From positions 1 through 64,000 of the forward strand of contig JBBSLL010000002.1 in NCBI GenBank assembly GCA_038255255.1: a DNA stretch of 64,000 nt, read 5' to 3'. Position numbers and translations under genes: made by a program. Shown one piece after another: positions 25,236-32,451 of the stretch. Numbering within the stretch: position 1 is the first letter of the stretch; the number at the start of each line of letters is the position of its first letter. This stretch comes from JBBQNY01 sp038255255. GTDB taxonomy: Bacteria; Pseudomonadota; Gammaproteobacteria; Xanthomonadales; Ahniellaceae. The notes under the pieces were generated by a model. That model saw nothing but the letters and a program-made list of their open reading frames with translations. It was not told where the DNA came from and did not search any database.

Positions 25236-26165
25236 ATGGCGGACCCGAACCCAGCGGTTGTCGACTGCCTGATCGTGGGCGCCGGACCCGCCGGCCTCAC
25301 CGCGACGACGTATCTCTCGCGCTTCCAGCGAAGCATTGCTGTGGTCGATGCGGGCGCGTCCCGCGCCAGGTGGATCCCGACCTCGCACAACTGTCCGGGC
25401 TTTCCGTTCGGTATCTCGGGTCCGGATCTCCTGGAAAAGCTGCGTCACCAGGCCGAGAGCTTCGGGGCCGTGATCGAGAAAGGGCAGATCGAAAAGCTCG
25501 ACTGCGATGCGGACGGATTCATTGCGACAGGGGGAGGACGGACGTGGCGCGCGCGCAAGGTGCTGCTCGCGACCGGCATCGTCGACAAGGTGCCGGAGGT
25601 GGAAGGGATCGAGGGCGCGATCGCCAGTGGCGTGATCCGGCTCTGCGCGGTGTGCGACGGTTACGAAGCCAGCGACGAGCGTATCGCCGTCCTGGGACCG
25701 ATCGACAGTGCTATCAAACATGCGGCGTTCCTTCGAACGTTTTCGCGCCGCGTTTCGGCCATTCCCACCGGGACGGGCGCTGCGAGCGCCGAGAGCGCGG
25801 CCCTCGCTGCTGACTCGCAGATCGCCGTGCTCGGTGCATTCGAAGGCATGACCTGCGGGGAGCACTGCGTTGTGCGTACCTGCGACGGAAAGTCGCACGA
25901 GTTCGACACGATCTACCCGGTGCTGGGCTCCGAGCCCAAGTCGGGCCTGGCGAAACAGCTCGGCGCACGCGTCGACGAGGAGGACGAAATCATCGTCGAC
26001 TCGCATCAGATGACCTCGGTGGACGGGTTGTACGCCATCGGCGACATCGTCAGCGCACTCAACCAGATCGCGGTCGCGGTCGGACACGCCGCCATCGCGG
26101 CTACGGAAATACACAATCGCCTGCCGCGCAACCCGCGCGAACGGCAGGCCGCCCCGGACGCCTAG
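25236..26165 (+). CDS. Thioredoxin-reductase-like FAD oxidoreductase with altered NADPH site
   Basis: A 309-residue two-domain flavoprotein of thioredoxin-reductase length. It has the FAD-binding LIVGAGPAGLTATTYLSRFQ (about residues 10-29), the redox pair CAVCDGY (about 137-143) and the closing FAD motif SVDGLYAIGDIVSALNQIAV. The NADPH-binding region, normally GGGDSA plus HRRxxxR, reads LGPIDSAIKHA and lacks the arginine cluster, so ordinary NADPH use is doubtful. ATG 25236 has a strong ribosome-binding site (GAGGAGGAG). It diverges from the DUF1579 gene. It could be a low-activity or alternative-donor reductase, or an oxidase. Confidence 0.82.
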   Translation: MADPNPAVVDCLIVGAGPAGLTATTYLSRFQRSIAVVDAGASRARWIPTSHNCPGFPFGISGPDLLEKLRHQAESFGAVIEKGQIEKLDCDADGFIATGGGRTWRARKVLLATGIVDKVPEVEGIEGAIASGVIRLCAVCDGYEASDERIAVLGPIDSAIKHAAFLRTFSRRVSAIPTGTGAASAESAALAADSQIAVLGAFEGMTCGEHCVVRTCDGKSHEFDTIYPVLGSEPKSGLAKQLGARVDEEDEIIVDSHQMTSVDGLYAIGDIVSALNQIAVAVGHAAIAATEIHNRLPRNPRERQAAPDA

Positions 26166-26228
26166 CAGTCGCGCCGAATCGCGCTGCGTGATGCCGCTGT
26201 TCACCCGTGCTGCGCGAATCTGCGCACC

Positions 26229-27401
26229 ATGCGCCAGGCCCCGCCCTCCACTTCCCGCACCGTGACCGGAGTACAGCCCGCGGTACGGGCCGTCGCAGCT
26301 GCCGCCGGGCTCGTGTACGTCAACGACAGCGAGCCCGGCATCCGCCGGGTGCGGCACGGCTCCAATTTCCGGTACCGCCTGCCGCGCGGCCAGGCAGTAC
26401 GCGATGCCGCGACGCTTGCGCGCATCGGCGCACTCGCGGTCCCGCCCGCCTATACCGATGTGTGGATCTGCACGCGCGCCCACGGCCACATCCAGGCGAC
26501 GGGTCGCGATGCGCGCGGGCGCAAGCAGTACCGCTACCACGCGGAATGGAACGCGAGCCGCGGCGAGGGCAAGTTCGAGCGCGTGATTGCCTTTGGCGAG
26601 GCGCTGCCGCGGCTTCGCCGACGCTTGCGACGCGACCTCGCGCTGCGCGGCTTTCCGCGCGACAAGGTGCTGGCGATCATCATCGCGGTGATGAACGAGA
26701 CCCTGGTGCGGATCGGCAACAGCGAATACGCACGCACGAACCGCTCGTACGGGTTGACCACGCTGCGCAACCAGCACGTGCGCTTCGTGAAGGGCGGGCG
26801 CGCGCGCCTGAGTTTCCGTGGCAAGGGCGGGATCGTCCACGACGTCGCGCTGGACGACCGGCGACTGGTCAAGCTCGTGCGCAACGTACAGCAGCTCCCG
26901 GGACAGTCGCTGTTCCAGTACATCGATGACGCGGGGAAGGCGCAACCCGTAGATTCGGGGCAGATCAACGATTATCTGCGCGACGCGATGGGCGAGTCGT
27001 TCACGGCCAAGGATTTCCGCACGTGGGGCGGCACGCTGGCTGCGTTCCAGCGGCTGGCGGGAATTTCGCTGACGGCCATCATCATCGGCGAAGACGGCGT
27101 CACGAAGGTCCCGCGCACTGGGTCCGAACTCGACAGGTTGCAGAATGCGGTGATCAAAGACGTGGCGCAGGAGCTCGGCAATACGCCTGCGATCTGCCGC
27201 AAGGCCTACATCGACCCGACGGTGTTTTCCGGATGGCGCGACGGATCACTCGCGCGGTGTTCAGCCAACGCGCGCGGCGCGCGGCAATGGGAGCAGGCCG
27301 CGCTGAAGTGCCTGCGCAATGCGCGGCGTGTCTCGGCTCAGCGTTCGCTGGCGAAGAGGTCTCGAGCTCCTAGGCAGAAGCGCGGCGCTGGTGCGCGCTG
27401 A
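26229..27401 (+). CDS. DNA topoisomerase IB
   Basis: A 390-residue bacterial type IB topoisomerase of the poxvirus-like group, which relaxes supercoils by forming a 3'-phosphotyrosine nick. Motifs include KQYRYHAEWNASRGEGKFER (DNA-binding segment), the catalytic core KGKGG-like SFRGKGGIVHDVALDD, the arginine in KDFRTWGGTLAAF, and the active tyrosine in TPAICRKAYIDP (about residue 326). The C-terminal 40 residues are very basic. ATG 26229 fits the family start. It is followed by a 0.7-kb gap filled with structured repeats and converges with the I78 inhibitor gene. Confidence 0.93.
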   Translation: MRQAPPSTSRTVTGVQPAVRAVAAAAGLVYVNDSEPGIRRVRHGSNFRYRLPRGQAVRDAATLARIGALAVPPAYTDVWICTRAHGHIQATGRDARGRKQYRYHAEWNASRGEGKFERVIAFGEALPRLRRRLRRDLALRGFPRDKVLAIIIAVMNETLVRIGNSEYARTNRSYGLTTLRNQHVRFVKGGRARLSFRGKGGIVHDVALDDRRLVKLVRNVQQLPGQSLFQYIDDAGKAQPVDSGQINDYLRDAMGESFTAKDFRTWGGTLAAFQRLAGISLTAIIIGEDGVTKVPRTGSELDRLQNAVIKDVAQELGNTPAICRKAYIDPTVFSGWRDGSLARCSANARGARQWEQAALKCLRNARRVSAQRSLAKRSRAPRQKRGAGAR

Positions 27402-27490
27402 GCAGATCTCTGGGTGGCGGAACGTCGGCGACAGGGATGGTCGTGGAACAAGCGGGTTCGCTGCGCAGAGCGCGGGACGTGGGACGGCGA

Positions 27491-27552
27491 AAGGCGGTAT
27501 CGCCTTGCCTCCGGGTGAAGCCTTTTATCCTGCGGCAAGGCGATACCGCCTT
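27491..27552 (-). repeat. Long hairpin with conserved loop, copy 2 (inverted)
   Basis: A perfect 19-bp stem (27491-27509 with 27534-27552; arms start AAGGCGGTATCG and end CGATACCGCCTT) around a 24-nt loop that is the reverse complement of the loop at 8734-8757 apart from one base. Copy 3 at 57813-57872 has the same 19-bp arms. Confidence 0.9.
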
Positions 27553-27707
27553 CCGCCATTGGCGTCTCCGGGCGAGTTGTGATTCGCACGCTGCAGGACG
27601 TGTCGCGCATGAGAGTTCGCATGGTTGGGGAAGCTGGTGGCGCTTCGTCCTCGACAAGGCCTGGCTCGTCCCGAATAGGTGTGCGCAGAAGTCCGGGGCG
27701 CCGGGGC

Positions 27708-27798
27708 GTCACTGCCGTGCCGGGAAGCGTCGGCGACAGGGATGTCGCCGCGCAGCGTACAGGGACGTATTCACAGCGGTTCCCGGCGCGGCAGTGAC
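27708..27798 (+). repeat. 91-bp element with 19-bp terminal inverted repeats, copy 1
   Basis: The ends GTCACTGCCGTGCCGGGAA (27708-27726) and TTCCCGGCGCGGCAGTGAC (27780-27798) pair over 19 positions with one G-T wobble. Inside, CGGCGACA (27731-27738) pairs with TGTCGCCG (27743-27750) around GGGA, and a weaker second hairpin has the core ACAGGGACGT. The folded form is a closed stem with two inner hairpins. Copy 2 (57663-57753, inverted) is nearly identical and has a fully matched terminal stem. Confidence 0.9.
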
Positions 27799-27816
27799 GT
27801 CGCGGCGCGTGCGAAA

Positions 27817-27882
27817 GCGTGAAAACGAGCAGGCGGTGATACGGGGTAGCACGACCGGGCGACTAGGCTCGCGCGTCGTGCG
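27817..27882 (+). repeat. 66-bp direct repeat, copy 1
   Basis: Begins GCGTGAAAACGAGCAGGCGG and ends with a hairpin in which GCACGAC pairs with GTCGTGC. It matches 27964-28029 at about 60 of 66 positions; the differences cluster in the unpaired middle. Confidence 0.85.
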
Positions 27883-27903
27883 CACAGAACTCTTGCCGTT
27901 GAG

Positions 27904-27977
27904 CAACAGCTCGCAAGCAGGCATCCCTGCGCCATGGCGTCCGGCCCGCACATCCCTGTGCGGGCGTGAAAACGAGC
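27904..27977 (+). repeat. 74-bp element, copy 1
   Basis: Starts CAACAGCTCGCAAGCAGG, has a small hairpin GCAGG-CATC-CCTGC and a strong hairpin CCCGCACA-TCCC-TGTGCGGG, and ends CGTGAAAACGAGC, which overlaps the start of the second 66-bp repeat. Copy 2 is inverted at 57514-57587 with the same length. Confidence 0.87.
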
Positions 27978-28029
27978 AGGCGGTGCTTTGAGGTAGCACG
28001 ACCCGGCGACTAGGCTCGCGCGTCGTGCG
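27964..28029 (+). repeat. 66-bp direct repeat, copy 2
   Basis: Second copy of the repeat at 27817-27882, 147 bp downstream in the same orientation. Its last bases overlap the 90-bp double-hairpin element, and its reverse complement resembles the sequence that follows that element's other copy (about 7801-7830), so the two may be parts of one larger unit. Confidence 0.85.
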
Positions 28030-28115
28030 CTCGCCAAGTCGCATCCGGCCATGGACATCCTGTCCATGGCGTTCGCTGACGCGCGCGCCAGTGGCGCGCG
28101 AGCTGCGTCAGCTCA
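28026..28115 (-). repeat. 90-bp double-hairpin repeat, copy 2 (starts on the I78 gene stop codon)
   Basis: Read on the reverse strand it starts with the TGA of the I78 gene (28115-28113). The outer stem GCTGACGC pairs with GCGTCAGC (28105-28112 with 28075-28082), the inner stem is GCGCGCC-ACT-GGCGCGC, and the second hairpin is GCCATGGACA-GGA-TGTCCATGGC (28048-28070). Compared with copy 1 at 7711-7800, one outer pair changes from C-G to T-A and four consecutive pairs of the second hairpin change together. Confidence 0.88.
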
Positions 28116-28436
28116 CCCACACCGAACGTTGGTGATGACATTGGCGGCGTCGACGTCGATGTTGAGGCGATCGCCGTTGTGTTCCATCGTCACCATCTGT
28201 CCAGGTTTGAGGATGCGCGCAAATCGCGCCTGGCTTGCGGCGCGCGCCGCCTCGACGATTTCCGGCGTCGCGGTCTCGCCGATGTAACGTCGCGCCGGTT
28301 CCGGCCGGCAGCTTCCGTCATCGCCTGATGCGGCCGGCGGTGGGTTCATGGTCGAGTCCTCTGCGATGGGTGAGGCGGTACACGCGGCGAGCGCCAGTGA
28401 GAGGGCGACGCCGAGTATGCGGTTGGCGAACGTCAT
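28113..28436 (-). CDS. I78-family peptidase inhibitor lipoprotein
   Basis: A 107-residue protein with a lipoprotein-type signal (ILGVALSLALAAC, lipid on the cysteine) and an I78 inhibitor domain: CRPEPARRYIGETATPEIVE, then ARILKPGQMVTMEHNGDRLN and the closing NVITNVRCG. I78 proteins are small elastase-type protease inhibitors, here expected in the periplasm, perhaps protecting the cell from its own secreted proteases. ATG 28436 has GTGGAG upstream. Its stop codon is the first codon of a structured repeat. Confidence 0.85.
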   Translation of the reverse strand: MTFANRILGVALSLALAACTASPIAEDSTMNPPPAASGDDGSCRPEPARRYIGETATPEIVEAARAASQARFARILKPGQMVTMEHNGDRLNIDVDAANVITNVRCG

Positions 28437-28533
28437 CGATCTACTCCACGGGGAATCCGACGGGAGTATCCGCAGGTGTTGTTGACGACAGCCTAAATGG
28501 ACCGCAGCGCGCCCAACCGGGGCAATACGGATG

Positions 28534-31500
28534 TCAGGCTGCGCGCGCCGCGGCAGTCCCCGCAGGCTGCTGCCAGAGCTCGAGCAACTCGCGCTCGCGA
28601 GTCTTCGCGTCTGCGAGGTGCGCTTCCTTGACGTGTCCGTAACCGCGTATGCGTTCGGGAATCGCCGCGATGTCGGCGGCGAGCGCGACATTGTCGGCGC
28701 GCAACGCCGGTAGCAACGAGTCGAGCAGCGACTCGTAGTCCTCGATCAGGCGCCGCTCCGTTCGGCGCTCTTCGGTGTAGCCAAAAATGTCGAGGGGCGT
28801 GCCACGCAGGGCGCGCAGCTTTGCGACGAGCTTGAACGCCGTGAACACCCACGGTCCAAACTCGCGCTTGACGAGGTGCCCTTGGGCATTGCGCTTCGAG
28901 AGGAGCGGCGGCGCGAGATGGAAGTGCAGTTTGTAGTCGCCGTCGAACTGCTGCTCGACGCGGCGCCGGAACTCGCCGCTGGTGTAGAGCCTCGCAACTT
29001 CGTACTCGTCCTTGTAGCCCATGAGCTTGAAGAAGTAGCGCGCGACGGATTCTGTCAGCGCAGTCGACCCGGGCACGCGCGCCGACTCGGCTTCGCGCAC
29101 GCGCTGCACCAGGCCCGCGTAGCGTCGAGCGTAGGCGGCATTCTGGTAGTCGGTGAGGAATGCGATCCGGCGGGCGATCACTTCGTCCAGCGAACGCGAC
29201 AGGCGCGCGTCGTCGAGCGGCAGGAACGCGACGTCGGCAGCGCGGCGCGACGTTGCCACCGGATCCACTGCCCCACGCGATTCGACATCGCGCGGGACCG
29301 GCACGGTCATGCCTGATTCGTGGCCTTCGGAGGCGAGCGGCGGCAGCGCCGAAAGCGCGTGCCCTGCTTGCGGCACCGCGGCATGTCGCGATAGACCCGC
29401 CGCGTCGGCGACCGCATCCGCGTCGACCACGGCGAGCCGGCCCCACGCGAACGCCGTCTTGTTCATTTCGATCGCGGCACCGTTCAACTCGACGGCGCGC
29501 ATGATCGCGTCGAGCGAGATGGGCACGAGACCCTGCTGCCAGGCGTAGCCGAGCATGAAGAGATTCGCCGCGATCGCGTCGCCCAGCAACTGCGTCGCGA
29601 GCTGCGTGCCGTCGACGGTCAGCGGCGCCGCGCCACCGAGCGCAGTGCGCACGGCTGCGACGATATCGGATGAAGGGAACGCCAGATCGGGGCGCGTCGT
29701 AAACGTGCCCGGCATCGCCTCATAGGTATTGAGCACCACTTGCGTGCGCCCGGCACGGATTTTCGACAGAGCCCAGTAATCGTTGACCACCACCATGTCG
29801 CAGCCGAGCACGAGGTCTGCCTCGCCCGCCGCGATGCGCACTGCGTGGATGTCCGCGGGTGCGCGCGCCACGCGGATGTGCGTGGTCACCGCGCCGCCTT
29901 TCTGGGCGAGTCCGGTCTGGTCGAGCACGGACACGCCACGGCCTTCGAGATGTCCCGCCATGCCGAGCAGCGCACCGATCGTGACGACGCCCGTGCCGCC
30001 GACGCCGGTGATGAGGATGTTCCAGGGCTGGGCGAGGTCGGTCGCGATGACGGGCATCGGCAGCTTCGCAAGGCGCTCCGCCGCGTCGACCTTGCGTCCG
30101 CGCCGCGGCGTGCCGCCGTGCACCGTCACGAAGCTCGGGCAGAAACCCTCGACGCAGGAATAGTCCTTGTTGCAGTTGCTCTGGTCGATCTCGCGCTTGC
30201 GCCCGAACTCGGTTTCTTTTGGCAACACCGACACGCAGAAGGATTTCTTTCCGCAGTCGCCGCAGCCTTCGCACACCAGCGTATTGACGAACACGCGCTT
30301 GGCGGGGTCGACGAGCTTGCCGCGCTTGCGCCGTCGGCGCTTCTCGGTTGCGCAGACCTGGTCGTAGATCAGCACCGACACGCCTTTCACTGTGCGCAGG
30401 CGTTCCTGCACCGCGTCCAGCTGGCGGCGGTCGAAGAATTCGACGCCGCCCGGAAAAATGCTGGGGTCAGACCACTTGCCGATGTCGTCGGACAGCACCA
30501 CGATCTTCTCGACGCCCTCGGAGCGCACCTGGTTCGCGATCTGCGGCACCGACAAGGTGCCGTCGACCGGCTGTCCGCCCGTCATCGCCACCGCATCGTT
30601 GTAGAGGATCTTGTACGTGATGTTGACGCCGGCCGCGACCGACTGGCGGATGGCGAGCGATCCGGAATGAAAGTACGTGCCGTCGCCGAGATTCTGGAAG
30701 ATGTGTTCGGTCGTGGTGAACGGCGCCTGCCCGCACCATGTCGCGCCTTCGCCGCCCATCTGCGTGAACGTGTCGGTGCGGCGGTCCATCCACGTCACCA
30801 TGTAATGGCAACCGATGCCGGCCGCGGCGCGTGCGCCCTCGGGCACCTGCGTCGACACGTTGTGCGGGCAACCTGGGCAGTAATGCGGCACGCGCGGGAA
30901 ATTCGCGCGCGGCAACGCGAGTTCGGCCTCCTTCAGCGCCAAGAACGCGAGCTGCTGGTCGATGCGGTCGGAGCGATGGAAGCGCCCGAGGCGCTTCGCG
31001 ATCACGCGCGCGATGCGCGCCGGAGTCAATTCGTTGACCGACGGCAGGATCCAGTCTTCCGACTCGTCGTACTTGCCGACGATGCTCGGGCGGTTCCCTT
31101 CGAAGTTGTAGAACAGCTCCTTCATCTGGCTCTCGATGAAGGCGTGCTTTTCCTCGACCACCAGGATGTCCTCGAGGCCGCGCGCGAAGGCGCGGATTCC
31201 GGCGGGCTCGAGCGGCCAGGTCATGCCGATCTTGTAGACGCGCACCCCGATGTCGGCGCAAGCGCGCGCGTCGAGGCCGAGGTACTCGAGCGCCTGCAGC
31301 ACGTCGAGGTAACTCTTGCCCGTCGTCACGATGCCGAGCCGCGCGTTCGGCGAATCCATCACCACGCGGTCGATGCGGTTCGCCCGCGCGAACGCTTGCG
31401 CCGCGCGCACCGCGTACTGGTGCAGGCGCATTTCCTGGTCGAGCGGCGGATCGGGCCAGCGGATGTTGAGGCCGGCGGGCGGCAGTTCGAAATCGGCGGG

Positions 31501-32229
31501 GGTCACGATCTCGATTGCGAACGGGTCCACTTCGACCGACGCGGACGACTCGACCGTCTCCGCGATCGTCTTGAATCCAACCCATCGACCCGTGAAGCGC
31601 GACATCGCCCAGCCGATCAGGCCCATGTCGAGAATGTCCTGTACGCCGGCAGGGTTGAGGATCGGCATCAGCGCCGACACGAACTCGCCTTCCGAGCCGT
31701 GTGGCAGTGTCGAGGAGCGACACGCGTGGTCATCGGCAGCCAGTGCGAGCACGCCGCCATGTTTCGACGTGCCGGCCGCATTGCCGTGCTTGAACACATC
31801 GCCGCAGCGGTCGACGCCCGGCCCCTTGCCGTACCACATCGAATACACGCCCTGCACTTTCGCGCCGGGAAAGAGATTGGTCTGCTGCGTGCCCCAGACC
31901 ATCGTCGCGCCGAGGTCCTCGTTGATGCCCGGTGTGAATTTCACGCCCGCAGCGTCGAGATGCTTGCGCGCGCGCCACAGCTCCATGTCGAAGCCACCGA
32001 GCGGCGAGCCGCGATAGCCGGAGATGAAGCCGCCCGTTTTGAGCCCCACGCGGTCATCGCGCAAGCGCTGCATCAGCGGCAGGCGCACCAGCGCCTGCAC
32101 ACCCGAGAGGTAGATTCGCCCGGTCGTGCGCGCGTACTTGTCGTCGAGCGTGTAATCGCCGTCCAGCACGCTCCCGGTCAACGCGGTGTTCGCCGAAGCA
32201 GGCGACGACAGTTCGGCGGTGCTGGTCAT
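28534..32229 (-). CDS. Indolepyruvate:ferredoxin oxidoreductase, fused subunits
   Basis: A 1231-residue cytoplasmic enzyme that oxidatively decarboxylates aryl-pyruvates (from aromatic amino acids) or related 2-oxoacids to acyl-CoA with ferredoxin as acceptor. Domains in order: pyruvate-oxidoreductase N-terminal part (about 40-400), TPP-binding part with CPGCPHNVSTQ and GGEGATWCGQAPF (about 430-620), a cysteine-rich iron-sulfur segment with CEGCGDCGKKSFC and CNKDYSCVEGFCPS (about 650-710), the gamma-type domain starting ITGVGGTGVVTIGALLGMA, and a C-terminal helical region. The single-chain fusion is common in proteobacteria. ATG 32229 is chosen; the frame extends upstream without support. It diverges from the RHS gene. 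Confidence 0.92.
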   Translation of the reverse strand: MTSTAELSSPASANTALTGSVLDGDYTLDDKYARTTGRIYLSGVQALVRLPLMQRLRDDRVGLKTGGFISGYRGSPLGGFDMELWRARKHLDAAGVKFTPGINEDLGATMVWGTQQTNLFPGAKVQGVYSMWYGKGPGVDRCGDVFKHGNAAGTSKHGGVLALAADDHACRSSTLPHGSEGEFVSALMPILNPAGVQDILDMGLIGWAMSRFTGRWVGFKTIAETVESSASVEVDPFAIEIVTPADFELPPAGLNIRWPDPPLDQEMRLHQYAVRAAQAFARANRIDRVVMDSPNARLGIVTTGKSYLDVLQALEYLGLDARACADIGVRVYKIGMTWPLEPAGIRAFARGLEDILVVEEKHAFIESQMKELFYNFEGNRPSIVGKYDESEDWILPSVNELTPARIARVIAKRLGRFHRSDRIDQQLAFLALKEAELALPRANFPRVPHYCPGCPHNVSTQVPEGARAAAGIGCHYMVTWMDRRTDTFTQMGGEGATWCGQAPFTTTEHIFQNLGDGTYFHSGSLAIRQSVAAGVNITYKILYNDAVAMTGGQPVDGTLSVPQIANQVRSEGVEKIVVLSDDIGKWSDPSIFPGGVEFFDRRQLDAVQERLRTVKGVSVLIYDQVCATEKRRRRKRGKLVDPAKRVFVNTLVCEGCGDCGKKSFCVSVLPKETEFGRKREIDQSNCNKDYSCVEGFCPSFVTVHGGTPRRGRKVDAAERLAKLPMPVIATDLAQPWNILITGVGGTGVVTIGALLGMAGHLEGRGVSVLDQTGLAQKGGAVTTHIRVARAPADIHAVRIAAGEADLVLGCDMVVVNDYWALSKIRAGRTQVVLNTYEAMPGTFTTRPDLAFPSSDIVAAVRTALGGAAPLTVDGTQLATQLLGDAIAANLFMLGYAWQQGLVPISLDAIMRAVELNGAAIEMNKTAFAWGRLAVVDADAVADAAGLSRHAAVPQAGHALSALPPLASEGHESGMTVPVPRDVESRGAVDPVATSRRAADVAFLPLDDARLSRSLDEVIARRIAFLTDYQNAAYARRYAGLVQRVREAESARVPGSTALTESVARYFFKLMGYKDEYEVARLYTSGEFRRRVEQQFDGDYKLHFHLAPPLLSKRNAQGHLVKREFGPWVFTAFKLVAKLRALRGTPLDIFGYTEERRTERRLIEDYESLLDSLLPALRADNVALAADIAAIPERIRGYGHVKEAHLADAKTRERELLELWQQPAGTAAARAA

Positions 32230-32320
32230 GAAGCGACACTCGAGCGCGTTTCGGGCAGCGAGTTTATCAGCGCGCCTCCGACACCCGATCCGAACTGCCA
32301 GAGGCGAACTCGCGCAGTAC

Positions 32321-32349
32321 TTGCAATCGGAATTTCTTTGGATTATTTT
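32321..32349 (+). promoter_or_regulatory. Candidate sigma-70 promoter for the RHS gene
   Basis: TTGCAA (32321-32326) and TATTTT (32344-32349) are separated by 17 bp in an unusually AT-rich patch of the divergent intergenic region, about 100 bp before the RHS start. Confidence 0.5.
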
Positions 32350-32451
32350 CTGGGGCGCTCGTTCACCGCCCAGCTCGGTTGACTCGCCCCCTCGCAAGGA
32401 TGCGTGGCTTTCGGGTTGTTCTTTTCGCTCGATCGATCAAGGAGGATCTTT

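Larger units (their letters stand above)
27402..28112. other. 711-bp gene-free gap packed with structured repeats
   Basis: This stretch between topoisomerase IB and the I78 inhibitor gene has no credible gene. It holds, in order, a long hairpin (27491-27552), a 91-bp inverted-repeat element (27708-27798), a 66-bp direct repeat (27817-27882), a 74-bp element (27904-27977), the second 66-bp repeat (27964-28029) and a 90-bp double hairpin (28026-28115). The same three main modules recur in the same order, inverted as a block, at 57514-57872. Confidence 0.85.

Noticed and set aside
27817..28029. Direct repeats as a possible CRISPR array
   Set aside because: Only two 66-bp copies 147 bp apart, with other repeat modules in the spacer and no cas genes.
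29740..32382. Forward frame of 880 codons opposite the indolepyruvate oxidoreductase gene
   Set aside because: Its sequence is a low-information mirror of a well-supported reverse-strand enzyme, with no motif or ribosome-binding site.
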